NCBI GenBank assembly: GCA_024234595.1
Contig: JACKNZ010000014.1
Coordinates: 45,499 to 109,498, forward strand
DNA from: Moraxellaceae bacterium
GTDB lineage: Bacteria > Pseudomonadota > Gammaproteobacteria > Pseudomonadales > Moraxellaceae
Direction: 5' to 3'
DNA length: 64,000 bases
Shown here: piece by piece, positions 42,948-52,475 of the stretch
How positions within the stretch are numbered: the first letter of the stretch is position 1
Layout: each line of letters opens with the position of its first letter
Made by a program: the position numbers and the translations under genes
The notes under the pieces: model-generated
Databases searched by the model: none
What the model saw: the letters and a program-made list of their open reading frames with translations, nothing else
Told to the model about the DNA's origin: nothing

Positions 42948-43164
42948 ATAATTAACCTGAATTCGGTTTAAAAATTATATTATTTAAAGGGAAGTCCCCT
43001 CTTGAGAGGGGATTTAGGGGTGTGTTAGGGTTAAAAACAGTGTTTTGCTATCTGTTCTAACCCACCCCTAGCCCCTCCGAGGAGGGGAATTATTCATCAC
43101 TATCATTTTATTTCAGTTAAAACAATGAGATAAAAATTTCTTATCCCGAACTCAGGTTAATTAT
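42948..43164. repeat. 217-bp nested palindromic element with 19-bp terminal inverted repeats
   Basis: Ends ATAATTAACCTGAATTCGG (42948-42966) and CCGAACTCAGGTTAATTAT (43146-43164) are inverted with one mismatch. Inside lies a large hairpin (42991-43089) of the AAGTCCCCTC...GAGGGG / CCCCTAGCCCCTCC type. The right arm contains the vapB start codon and upstream ribosome site. Either a small mobile element or a regulatory structure. Confidence 0.65.
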
Positions 43165-43423
43165 GCACACACAAATATCACATCAAGTACAAGTTGCACA
43201 GGGGTTGCATATTGATTTACCTATAGATGTTTGTCAGGAATTAGGTATTAAAGAAGGTGATTTACTGCAATTAGTGGTGATTAATGGTGAAATACACCTA
43301 CAATCGCGTCAACAGCAAATCAAACAAGCACAACAATTATTTAAAGCCTGTTTACCTGCGATGAAGTCGTCATTAGCTGATGAGCTTATTCAAGAGCGAA
43401 AAGTTGAGGCAAACAGTGAATAG
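43163..43423 (+). CDS. vapB: AbrB-fold antitoxin VapB (module 2)
   Basis: An 86-residue AbrB/SpoVT-type antitoxin: VQVAQGLHIDLPIDVCQELGIKEGD (split) covers the swapped-hairpin motif in residues 8-33, and the C-terminal part (residues 50-86) is helical. The start codon lies inside the right end of the inverted repeat element. It overlaps the toxin by eight bases. Sequence is unlike modules 1 and 3. Confidence 0.82.
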   Translation: MHTQISHQVQVAQGLHIDLPIDVCQELGIKEGDLLQLVVINGEIHLQSRQQQIKQAQQLFKACLPAMKSSLADELIQERKVEANSE

Positions 43424-43811
43424 TCAATATGGTTATGTTTTAGATGCGTCTGCTGTATTGGCCTTATTAAATCAAGAAATAGGTTCATTAAAAGTAGAAC
43501 AAACTTTGTTATTACCTAAAACCGTGATGAGTGTTGTTCAGTTAGCAGAAGTAAGTGCTAAACTTGTACAACTGGGTATTTCTATACAAGATACTGAAAA
43601 AATATTAGCCACATTAGCTATTCCAATTGAACCATTTACTGAGGATATTGCTTTTAAATCCTCAGAGTTGATGACCTTAGCCAAACCTTTGGGTTTATCT
43701 TTAGGTGATCGAATTTGTCTTGCAACAGGTATAATCTTAAACTTACCTGTGCTAACAGCAGACAAAATATGGTTACAAATGCCAAACGTGATGGTTGACT
43801 TAATCCGCTAA
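43416..43811 (+). CDS. vapC: PIN-domain toxin VapC (module 2)
   Basis: A 131-residue PIN ribonuclease: YVLDASAVLALLN with Asp9 as first ligand, AEVSAKLVQLG, LSLGDRICLATGIILNLPVLTADKIW with the second and third acidic groups. I chose the GTG at 43416, since the earlier ATG at 43380 lies well inside the antitoxin and adds a foreign N-terminus. The 3' end overlaps pabB by 12 bases on the other strand. Confidence 0.82.
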   Translation: MNSQYGYVLDASAVLALLNQEIGSLKVEQTLLLPKTVMSVVQLAEVSAKLVQLGISIQDTEKILATLAIPIEPFTEDIAFKSSELMTLAKPLGLSLGDRICLATGIILNLPVLTADKIWLQMPNVMVDLIR

Positions 43812-45239
43812 AAACTCGTCTTCCAACAACTGCAAAATTGCCCCAATTTTATTAAAACACTCCTGATATTCCGATTCACAGACCGAATCAGCGACAATGC
43901 CTCCACCTGCCCATGCATACAAACTATTTTCAACCTTTAATAAAGTTCTAATCGTAATATTCCATTGCCCACGACCTGTCACACTCAAATAACCCATGCT
44001 GCCACAATAAATGGCGCGTTGGCAGTTTTCTAGTTCATCAATAATTTCCATTGCGCGTTTTTTAGGAGCACCTGTAATCGAACCACCAGGAAAAGCATCA
44101 AACAATAAATCTAAGGGATGAGAACTTTCTTTTAACTGACAGTAAATATCACTAATTAAATGGTGAACCTGTGGAAAGGACTCAACTTTAAATAGCTTCG
44201 CTACTTTAACTGAGCCAATGTCGGCATGTTTGGCCAAATCGTTACGCAACAAATCAACAATCATTAAATTTTCTGCTCTGTCTTTAGGATGATGTTGCAA
44301 ATCATCAAACTGAATTTTGTCATCAGCAGGATTTTGTTTGCGTGGGCGAGTTCCTTTAATTGGACGAGTTAACACCGAACCATCTTCACAAAATTTTAAA
44401 AAAAGCTCGGGTGATAAACTTAAAATTTCACCAAATGGACTGTGGCTATAAGCTGCATAAGGCGGGTTGCTGAGCTGTAATAAACGCTCAAAAGCAGGGC
44501 TGGCAACACCTGTACATGGTGCTTTAAAAGCTTGTGCTAAATTGACCTGATAACAGTCACCACTTAACAAATAATTGTGAACTTGTGTAAAAGCCTTCAG
44601 GTAGTCATCACCAGACATTAACTGTGAAAAAGGGGCTTGCAACTGAAAGTTGGGGGTTGTTGCTTGACTTAAATGTTGAATAATCCGTTGTGACGCAGCT
44701 TCACTACTGGCATACAAAATGCTATCACCATGCTCATCTTCTTTGATAAAACAATCATAAAAACCGAAACATAAACTGGGAAAATCAATCAGATGAGCTT
44801 GTTGAGAGGAAGGATAACTTAACCAACCGACTAGCCCGCCGTTAAAACCTTGAGAAATGGGATAATGAGGGCAAATGCCGTTACTAAACTGCCTTTTTAG
44901 TGTAGGCAAAAATTTGGTGCTGATTAAAGTTGTGTCATAACTAAAGTTTGTCTGCCGAGTGAGTAGGCTGGTTTGCCCTTGATGTTCAATCAATAACCAA
45001 GCGGGTAGAACCGCTAAACAACACGCGTTACCCTCTTTAAACCAAAAAGGCCACAAATGTTGTTGCGTTAACAGTTTGTTTATACATGATTGAGGAAAAT
45101 CTAAAGGCGTACTAAACAAAGAGGAAATCTCGCAAAGATTGGTATTTTGTAGCCTGTATGCAGCGTAGCGAAATACAGGAAACACCAGAATACACAACAA
45201 TATCCTAGCCGATTTTACCATACAAAACATAATTGCCAA
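43800..45239 (-). CDS. pabB: Aminodeoxychorismate synthase component I
   Basis: A 479-residue chorismate-using enzyme of folate synthesis. The motifs PIKGTRPRKQN, ENLMIVDLLRNDLAK, GGSITGAPKKRAMEIIDELE and CGSMGYLSVTGRGQWN with the TIRTL end are all present in the C-terminal 250 residues. It converts chorismate and ammonia to ADC with PabA. The first 35 codons include a CCTGTAT..ATACAGG repeat (45153-45179) read as PVFRYAAYRLQ, so the N-terminus is not native or the start has been changed. It is flanked by vapBC modules 2 and 3. Confidence 0.88.
   Translation of the reverse strand: MAIMFCMVKSARILLCILVFPVFRYAAYRLQNTNLCEISSLFSTPLDFPQSCINKLLTQQHLWPFWFKEGNACCLAVLPAWLLIEHQGQTSLLTRQTNFSYDTTLISTKFLPTLKRQFSNGICPHYPISQGFNGGLVGWLSYPSSQQAHLIDFPSLCFGFYDCFIKEDEHGDSILYASSEAASQRIIQHLSQATTPNFQLQAPFSQLMSGDDYLKAFTQVHNYLLSGDCYQVNLAQAFKAPCTGVASPAFERLLQLSNPPYAAYSHSPFGEILSLSPELFLKFCEDGSVLTRPIKGTRPRKQNPADDKIQFDDLQHHPKDRAENLMIVDLLRNDLAKHADIGSVKVAKLFKVESFPQVHHLISDIYCQLKESSHPLDLLFDAFPGGSITGAPKKRAMEIIDELENCQRAIYCGSMGYLSVTGRGQWNITIRTLLKVENSLYAWAGGGIVADSVCESEYQECFNKIGAILQLLEDEFLAD
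45153..45179. repeat. CCTGTAT..ATACAGG palindromic repeat, copy 3, inside pabB
   Basis: Identical to the copy at 42196. It lies inside the 5' end of the only open frame for pabB. No other Met codon follows before the conserved domain, so the repeat seems to be translated. Confidence 0.8.
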
Positions 45240-45247
45240 AACTCCAA

Positions 45248-45273
45248 AAGGTATATATCATAAGGTATATATC
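45248..45273. promoter_or_regulatory. Direct repeats upstream of vapBC-3
   Basis: AAGGTATATATC occurs at 45248-45259 and again at 45262-45273 (14-bp period), directly before the vapB gene. Such iterons fit an AbrB-type antitoxin operator overlapping its promoter. Confidence 0.55.
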
Positions 45274-45291
45274 TTTATGTGAGAAAGAACA

Positions 45292-45519
45292 ATGCAAACA
45301 GCTAAAGTGTTTATGACGGGGCGTAGCCAAGCGGTACGTTTGCCTAAAGAGTTTCGTTTTGAGGATACAGAAGTCGAAATTTTTAGACGAGGAGAAGAGG
45401 TTGTTTTACGAAAAAAATCGCAAACAGCACTTGATCTTTATGAGTTGCTTGCAGCGATACCAAGTGATGTGTTGTTGAAAAGAGAGGATTCATTACCTCA
45501 AGAAAGAGAAGAGTTTTGA
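45292..45519 (+). CDS. vapB: Antitoxin VapB (module 3)
   Basis: A 75-residue AbrB-fold antitoxin: AKVFMTGRSQAVRLPKEFRF (residues 4-23) matches module 1 at most positions, then EVEIFRRGEEVVLR and an acidic tail. The stop overlaps the vapC start by one base (TGATG). Direct repeats lie upstream. Confidence 0.88.
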   Translation: MQTAKVFMTGRSQAVRLPKEFRFEDTEVEIFRRGEEVVLRKKSQTALDLYELLAAIPSDVLLKREDSLPQEREEF

Positions 45520-45923
45520 TGAGTAAATATCTTTTAGATACTAATATTTGTATTTACATTAGCAAATATCAACCACCACAAGTTAGACAACGTTTTGAGA
45601 GGCACTCGCTTTCGGATTTGTATTTGTCTGTGATAACACTTGGCGAGCTTCACTTTGGCGCACAAAAAAGCCAAGCTCAAACCAAAGCTTTTAAGGTAGT
45701 ACAACAATTAGCACAAATGGCTCAAGTAGCCTATTTGGATGATAATGTCGCTATTCATTATGCCGATATTAGGTATCAGTTGCACAAACAAGGCAACATG
45801 ATAGGAAACAATGATTTGTGGTTGGCAGCGCATGCCCGAGCAAATGATTGGATAATGGTAACGAATAACGAAAAAGAGTTTGTACGAGTACAAGGTTTAA
45901 AAGTTGAAAACTGGACAAAATAA
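45519..45923 (+). CDS. vapC: PIN-domain toxin VapC (module 3)
   Basis: A 134-residue PIN ribonuclease with KYLLDTNICIYISKY, GELHFGAQKSQ (Glu ligand), NMIGNNDLWLAAHARAND (Asp ligand) and MVTNNEKEFVRV. Similar to module 1 in plan but diverged. ATG at 45519, one base overlap with the antitoxin stop; an in-frame TTG three bases earlier is the less likely start. Confidence 0.88.
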   Translation: MSKYLLDTNICIYISKYQPPQVRQRFERHSLSDLYLSVITLGELHFGAQKSQAQTKAFKVVQQLAQMAQVAYLDDNVAIHYADIRYQLHKQGNMIGNNDLWLAAHARANDWIMVTNNEKEFVRVQGLKVENWTK

Positions 45924-46155
45924 TGACACCAAAAGTCAAGAAAATCACTTACACAAAGCTACTATAAAAAGGCTGGTTAGTTACATAAGCCTCACACTGT
46001 AATACACGCCGTTTGTCGGACAGTTCACACTTTTTTGGGTGAAAGGTCTTGATTAGGGGGGGGAATAGTGGTACTTTTTACTGGCCAAATAGAATCGTTA
46101 CCTAAAAATAAAATAAGGTAACAAAAACTATAAATAAACCTGAGGATAAAATCCC

Positions 46156-47530
46156 ATGAAAATGTTAAAAAAACTCGCTTTAGTTTCTGCTATTTCTGCG
46201 ATTTCTGTAAGTGCCTTTGCTATGGAAGCAATGGACGACGAAACAATGGCCGCTACAACTGGTCAAGACGGTATCACCATTAACATCGTTCCTGATGCAA
46301 TTTCTCGTACAGAAGTCGCCGCAATGGGTGTAACTGCTACGACTTTAGATGCTATTGAGCCAAGTGCGCCTTTGTATAAAGGTTTAAGTATTGGCGAAAT
46401 CCGTGTGCATGATGATGACGGTTTGGGTGTATTGGGTACTGATGCAACTGCAAACTCTGGTGCTTTAGTTATCGGTGGTGGAAAAGATGGTGCAACTGCT
46501 CCAGAAATCAAAGCTGACCGTACTGTGATTCTGGCAAAGGGTGATAAGCCAATTCAAATCAACATCGACATGGTTGGTGATGCAATTCTGTGACTGCTGG
46601 CAACAGGCAATGTTGAATGTTGAAATCAAGCAACTAAAATAGCAATTAAATTAGGTAACATTTATGTGGCTGACAGTAATGCTGCTCTATTACTTTGATG
46701 CAGATGGTATTGCTGTGGTTGCTGCTGAAGTTGATGGTACAAGTATACTGATAAAGTTAAAATCTTGGAGTGGTTTAGAATTGATGAACGAATCTACCAT
46801 GACTATTCAATTGGGTAACGAATCTCCAGGTATGATTAAAGGCTGATGCTACTTTGGTGGTGTTTAATAATCAATAACTTGGTTGTTTGACCAACATGTC
46901 TGATTAACGCTGATAATTTGCCAGTTGTGTTCTGTGGTATTCGTACACTCAAATTACGATAATGGCGATGACTTAACAACCAAAACTAGATTGATGTCGG
47001 TTCTCGTGAAGTAACAGCTGGTACTTGGCATTGATGTGACACTTTTGTTAATGCAAAATCAGGGTTTTTGGTAACTTATGCTGATGCAATAATGCTGCCA
47101 ACTACCTTAGCAACGACTGAATTAGCAACTGCGCGTGATGCTGATGCTGTTACCTTGTTTGGTTGGTTCAACTTATGCTGGCTTGAATGATACACAAATA
47201 CGTTACTGCAGTACGACAGGTGCTAACAGCTGCGGGAATAAGCAGCTGGTAAATTAAGCACGCTGTATACACGCCAAGGTGCGTGGTTTAGTTTCTGCTG
47301 CTGACTATGCTGCTGAAATAGCTGATGCTGCTGCTTCTACGCTGGTAGGTGGTGGTGTTGATACTATAACGGTTTAGTAATCACCAGTGAGTTGGGTGGT
47401 GCAACTGGTGCTGATATCGCTATCAATAACAGCTTTAGGTGATACTAATGCTGCTGTAATGGGTGATGTTCAAATTTGGCTTAATGTTAGGCAAGTCTAA
47501 AATCGTTATCATGGGTCACTAATCCTAGTT
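46156..47530 (+). pseudogene. filA: FilA-like secreted protein, disrupted by many indels
   Basis: The intact first part (46156-46593) encodes a signal peptide (MKMLKKLALVSAISAIS start) and the ATTGQDGITINI block seen in Acinetobacter FilA/DUF6160 proteins. From about 46585 the frame changes every 20-80 bases, yet conserved pieces can be followed in three frames (GNIYVADSNAA, IQLGNESPG, MGDVQI near 47460). No stop is needed until about 47530, then a strong terminator. Either a true pseudogene or a poor consensus; see findings. Confidence 0.6.
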
Positions 47531-47546
47531 TAGGTTTATGTGTCTA

Positions 47547-47576
47547 AAATTACGGCAGCTTGGCTGCCGTAATTTT
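47547..47576 (+). terminator. Terminator after the FilA-like gene
   Basis: AAATTACGGCAGC-TTG-GCTGCCGTAATTT with perfect 13-bp arms and a following T run. Intact despite lying between two damaged genes. Confidence 0.85.
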
Positions 47577-47665
47577 TATATCTATTTAAATAAATTGTGC
47601 TATTGTAGATTGTTTTGAATGTTATAATTTTCCTCTACATTATAAAAAAATAAAAGGTAGCCGCT

Positions 47666-48556
47666 ATGACCAAAAACCGCTCGCCCTTTGTGTTGTGTTG
47701 TGTACAAATTCATTGTCCAATGGCCTTTGAGCTATGGCGAAGAAAATGTCGGGTTTGTCTGCTCAAGATGGCATTACCCTCATGTTTCAAATACCTGACG
47801 ATAAAGGCTGGCGTGCCAGTTCTGTTGCTTTGGTGGACAAAACGGTATTGATGCCGCAGTATTAGCAGGTTATGCCAACGCAGGCAAACTCATGGCAACC
47901 AATGTCGGTATTAAAACCTGCCGAATCTAGTATCAATGGCTCTTGTACGGGTACTATTTGACCAACTTTGCGTTTTGATGTGGATATGGTTGGTGACCAT
48001 AATGGCAATGGTATTGCCAGTCCTATGCTTAATGTAGGCTTTAGCTAATGGGTGGTGCTAATAAATTCGTTTTATATAGATAAAATTGCGCTTAATAATA
48101 GTGCAGGTACATCTCAATTTGATTTAATTGACTTTGGTGGAAGAACAGGAGATATAGACCCGATGGCGACTATATTGATATTTTACCCAATGGTAGCAAA
48201 GTTTTTAAACCTGCAGTTTGGCTTTGAGCGTCAAGGCATATGATGATGTTTACTAATGGTAAGTTTGATACCATTGATTTTGGTGTGGTGTCCTTTTGGA
48301 ACGTACAACACAATATTAGCCTGCGCTTTGGTTTTAAATTAGATAATGTCGATTTAACAGGGACAGGCTTTGATAGTAGATACCAAGGCTTACTTTATCG
48401 GGCAACTAACTTTGGTATGGTGGTACAATGAACGCCACCTTTAGTGATAATAAAATGGTGGGCTACTGCAGCAAGTATGGGTACTATTGGCTACAAAATT
48501 ATGTCACTAACTTGGCGGTGACCGTTGCAGGCAAACTAAGCGTAGTATTTGCGTAA
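47666..48556 (+). pseudogene. filB: FilB-like protein, disrupted
   Basis: Frames shift repeatedly, but fragments read MSGLSAQDGITLMFQIPDD (around 47745), AVLAGYANAGKLMATNVGIK (around 47850) and RFDVDMVGDHNGNGIASPMLNVGFS (around 47970). The SAQDGIT block parallels the ATTGQDGIT block of the previous gene, as in the FilA/FilB pair. Frame breaks are mostly one- or two-base. Same caution as for filA. Confidence 0.5.
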
Positions 48557-48692
48557 AAAGGTGAAAAAAGCAAAAACAAGGTATCTTGCTTAGGGTTCTC
48601 TTAGAAGTGGGGGGAGTGCGTTCGAGCAGTAATGCGGGCTTTATCGAGGTTTGAAGATCATCTATTTATAAACCAAAATTAGAATAAAGCGT

Positions 48693-49530
48693 ATGTTTTT
48701 ACTCACAATTGGCTCGGCAATCATGGTTATGTTTGCTAATGATGCGTTTGAAGTCGCTGACAAAAAACCAGCAGGTATTTACTATCGTCATGGCGACGAT
48801 GTACGTATGGCGAGTCAGTCATTTATCAATGAGCCTCTTGAGCAAGTTACGCCACTTAGCGAACAAAAATTTAAAAATATTGCCCATCAAACCTATGACT
48901 ATAGCTGTGGTTCGGCTGCCTTAACCAGTTTGCTTAATGGCTATTTGGGTCGGCAATTTACCGAAAACAAATTATGGATGGTATGCTCAAATTTGGTGAG
49001 TACGACAAAATTGTTCAGCGTCGAGGTTTTCTCTTTATTGAGATATGAAAAGATTAGTATTGGCTTTAGGTCATACTGCTAATGGTTTTAAAGGCTCTTT
49101 AGATGAACTTAAAAGGCAGGGCATCCGCCATTGTGGCTATTCATTACATGAACTTTAAGCATTTGTGATTGTTAAAAATACAAGATAGCCGTTTTTTGTG
49201 CAGACCCAGCCTTAGGAAATATTACGTTTACCGAAGCCAAATTTGACGAAATTTGGGAAAAAAGACGGCAAAAGCAATTTATTTATTATCTTCCCTAATA
49301 ATTTGTATCCTGCAAATAACATGCTAACCCTAACTGATGATGATTTACGTTTTGTGGATGATCAAACCATTAGTTATTTAGCATTTATGCAAATGGAGCA
49401 TAATGTAACAACCGCTCAACAAGAGTTTCATCGCAATGCGACTACGCAGCGCGTGTAATAGTGATACGAAGCAAGTAGTGACAATAAAATTATTGATGTG
49501 CCTCTACGAACCTACTTTAAACGTAAATAA
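48693..49530 (+). pseudogene. filC: C39-type peptidase (FilC-like), disrupted
   Basis: A signal-like N-terminus is followed by HQTYDYSCGSAALTSLLNGY (about 48886-48945), the Cys motif of C39-like double-glycine peptidases. After about 48975 the frame breaks; downstream pieces give LKFGEYDKIVQRRGFSLLDMKRL, AIHYMNFKHFVIVK (the histidine region) and ADPALGNITF. Active-site parts are therefore retained in different frames. Same caution about consensus quality. Confidence 0.6.
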
Positions 49531-49566
49531 GCTATTTTATCAATAGAACTATAAGGAATCACAACA

Positions 49567-50775
49567 ATGAGAAGCTGGGTAAAACACCACACTTTTTAGT
49601 AGCTAAATTGCGTCTGTTTTCGGCAGTTTATGCCGATGAGGCTACGTCAACGGCTGAGCCATCGGCTGCTTCCAAGAGTCGGCTATGGTTTCTGAACAAC
49701 ACCAACTCCTACCAATGCTACGAGCGAGCGATCACGCACCAACGGCGAAGCAGCTCAACAAACTCTATGGAGCCTACAAACAATAAAAGCTGTGCAGAAC
49801 CTGAACCGTGCCAAGTGCTGCCGAAACAACAGCACGCGATGCTTTAAAGCAAAAGTCCACCGATGCTAGTAGCGAAAAAGACCTTGAAAAAGTATTTCAA
49901 TCGGTCGAAAAAACTATTCTTTGTCCAAAAAGGCCAATATGCTATGAACTATGACTTAGGTTATAGTTTTATCGTGACAAACAAATTGATATCGCTTTAG
50001 ATCTAATGGTTCTAGTGTGCAACGCTTACGTATTCAAGATGATGCGCAGCATTCTTTTACTAATACTTTTGATATTTCTTATGGTTTAAGAGATAACCTA
50101 ACGCTCAGTATGTCTTTGCCATTACAGTATAAAATTGACAGTGTAGGCGGCAAAGAAGCTGTTGGCTTAGGAGATGTATCTTTTGGTTTGCGCTGGCAAC
50201 CTATTCCATTAACACGCGGTTTGCCAACAACCACGTTTTTCTCCTCGTTATCTACCGCAACAGGTGATAGTCCATACGAAATTAATAGTGCTAAAGATTT
50301 AGCTACAGGCAAAGGGTATTATAGTTTATCTGCTGGTGTTAGCGTCAGCAAGGTAACTGATCCTATTGTATTGTTTGGTTCGGCTGGCTTATCTTTTGGA
50401 AATAGCATGGGCGGCTTAAATCAAGCACAAGGAAGCCGTATTTTAACCAGTTTTTCTCCAGGCCAAACGCTTAGTACCTCCTTTGGTTTTGCCTATTCGT
50501 TAAATTATGATGTTTCGATGAGCGCATCTTATCAACAAAGTATTTCGACTAATGCACGATATACCTTTTTGCAAAACGAAGATGGAAAACTTTCGCAAGT
50601 AACATTTAATTCGCCTACACAGTTATCTTCATTGCTCAACTATACCTTATCTTTACGTACCAGCCCCAAGCGTGTTGTTAATGTTAGTGTCGGTTTTGGT
50701 TTGTCCGAAGATACGCCTGATGTCAATTTAGGCTTGTCGATGCCATTAGAGTTTTTAGGTTTGGCTCAAGAATAA
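49567..50775 (+). pseudogene. Outer-membrane beta-barrel protein of the Fil cluster, N-terminus disrupted
   Basis: The part from about 50017 to 50775 is an intact frame of 252 residues with alternating aromatic strands (NTFDISYGLRDNLTLSMSLPLQYKID, GLGDVSFGLRWQPIP), typical of a barrel like the phenol meta-pathway/transporter types. The upstream 450 bases contain frame breaks; pieces with a signal-like stretch are visible near 49567. It lies between FilC- and FadL-like genes. Confidence 0.55.
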
Positions 50776-50798
50776 TATAGATATAAAAGGTGTGTTGC

Positions 50799-52475
50799 AT
50801 GAAGCATTTACTGCATAAAAAGCCAAAACTGTCTTGTTTGGTGTTGGCAATGTCTGCTGTAGGATGGACAGTACCAAGTTATGCCATGTTGGCACAAAAT
50901 ATGTCAGTCGATTTGCGTTCTTTGAGCTTAGGCAATGCGGTCACAGCTGACCCACCAGGTATTAACTCTATTCACTTTAATCCTGCAGGTTTAACCAAAA
51001 TTAAAGGCTTGCAATTAGATATTCAGTTGATGATGGCTGATTTTGCTATTGAAGCGGATTTGTCCGCCCCTAAAGATTTTGAGGTATTTGGTTACTCTGA
51101 TGATCCAATAGTGTGTAATGACGCTGTTAGTAACAGTGAGCCCTTGTGTTCAGAATTTAAAACAGCCCACACTAAAGTTGATGGTGTTGCTCTGTATTTG
51201 CCTGTATTAGATAAAATTGTCAAATTGCCACCAGGCCCAGTCACTGCACCAACAGCAGGTATTGCTTACAAGCCACCAGGTTCAAAATACACTTATGCTA
51301 ATGCTTTTTATGCGCCCATGATTGCTGGTTATTACCGTGACCAAGATGACCCAGGTGTTTATATGGGTCGTCAAGTAGCCTTAGAGCGTATTACCTATTT
51401 ATCGCCTTCGGTGGCCTATCAAATCAATGATGAATTATCGGTTGGTTTATCAGTTGGTATGTCCTATCAGGCAATCGCGCTTAATACTGATTTTAGAGCA
51501 CCTAACCCATTAGTGGGTGTGTTTAGGTTGTTTGATGAAGAAATTTGTGGACCTTTTAGAGAGCAAGCTAACCTCGTTACCGATTTATTGTTATTTGGTA
51601 TTTGTAATGCAGAGGAAAGTTTAGGGCCTTTTAAAAAGGCTGCTAACCTAGATGTATCCTTACAACAAACCTTGTCGCCTACTTACAATATTGGTGTGTT
51701 GTGGGAGCCTAATGAGCGTTTTGCATGGGGTGCGGTGTATCAAAGTGGCAATAAAATGCGCCTCAAAGGTAAATACAAGGTTAGCTATGCTAATGGCACA
51801 CGCTCTATTATTAACGATGGTTTGCAGTCTTCGATTACAGGGCAAATTTTAGGGGCAATTTTAGGTTTTCCTAGTTATATTCCTGAGGAAGAAAAAGGCT
51901 TGTTATCGATGAACTTGAGCTTTCCAGCTCACTTTCAAACAGGCATAAAATACAAAGTATTGCCTAACTTGCAAATAAACTTTGATGTGGGTTGGACAGA
52001 TTTTGGCGTGTGGGACGCTTTTAACTTTGAATTTGACCGCGAAGTACAAGTGTTAAAAATCGCTAAGATTTTAGTGCCTGGAACAACTAATACCACCTTA
52101 CCCTTTCCGCTAGATTTTAATACCCGTTGGAACTGGGGTATTGGTATGGAGTATGAGCATACCAGCCGTATTAAATTTAGATTGGGTTATGAGCCACGCG
52201 ACAGTGCTGTGCCAGATAACAAAAGAAATATTTTAGCCCCCATTAACGCCGCTAAAATGTTTGGTGCGGGTATTGGTTATCGCTTTGACCCCGATACCGA
52301 TATTGATTTGACATTAATGCACTTGCGTAGCCGTGATACCGTGCCAGCAGGTACCAGTACCTTGCTTAACCAAACAGGTGTGACAAACGCCATGTATAAC
52401 CCGTATGCAGGTTTGGATGCCAAAACTAAAGCGACGGTTAATATTATGGGATTAGTTTATCGGACACGCTGGTAA
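50799..52475 (+). CDS. FadL/OMPP1-family outer-membrane transport protein (FilD-like)
   Basis: A 558-residue outer-membrane protein. Signal peptide at about 1-30, then the OMPP1/FadL N-terminus NMSVDLRSLSLGNAVTADPPGINSIHFNPAGL with the NPAG motif, strands in the middle, and a terminal YRTRW. FadL-type barrels import hydrophobic molecules. I chose the ATG at 50799 with the AAAAGG ribosome site. The next gene starts in the stop codon (TAATG). By cluster order it corresponds to the FilD slot, but naming by order is inference. Confidence 0.75.
   Translation: MKHLLHKKPKLSCLVLAMSAVGWTVPSYAMLAQNMSVDLRSLSLGNAVTADPPGINSIHFNPAGLTKIKGLQLDIQLMMADFAIEADLSAPKDFEVFGYSDDPIVCNDAVSNSEPLCSEFKTAHTKVDGVALYLPVLDKIVKLPPGPVTAPTAGIAYKPPGSKYTYANAFYAPMIAGYYRDQDDPGVYMGRQVALERITYLSPSVAYQINDELSVGLSVGMSYQAIALNTDFRAPNPLVGVFRLFDEEICGPFREQANLVTDLLLFGICNAEESLGPFKKAANLDVSLQQTLSPTYNIGVLWEPNERFAWGAVYQSGNKMRLKGKYKVSYANGTRSIINDGLQSSITGQILGAILGFPSYIPEEEKGLLSMNLSFPAHFQTGIKYKVLPNLQINFDVGWTDFGVWDAFNFEFDREVQVLKIAKILVPGTTNTTLPFPLDFNTRWNWGIGMEYEHTSRIKFRLGYEPRDSAVPDNKRNILAPINAAKMFGAGIGYRFDPDTDIDLTLMHLRSRDTVPAGTSTLLNQTGVTNAMYNPYAGLDAKTKATVNIMGLVYRTRW

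Noticed and set aside
43380..43811. VapC-2 start at 43380
   Set aside because: It lies deep in the antitoxin gene; a GTG at 43416 gives the usual short overlap and family-like N-terminus.
46263..49458. Many small open frames within the 46.6-50 kb patch as real small genes
   Set aside because: They are pieces of larger genes broken by frame changes; joining frames gives continuous Fil-like protein matches.
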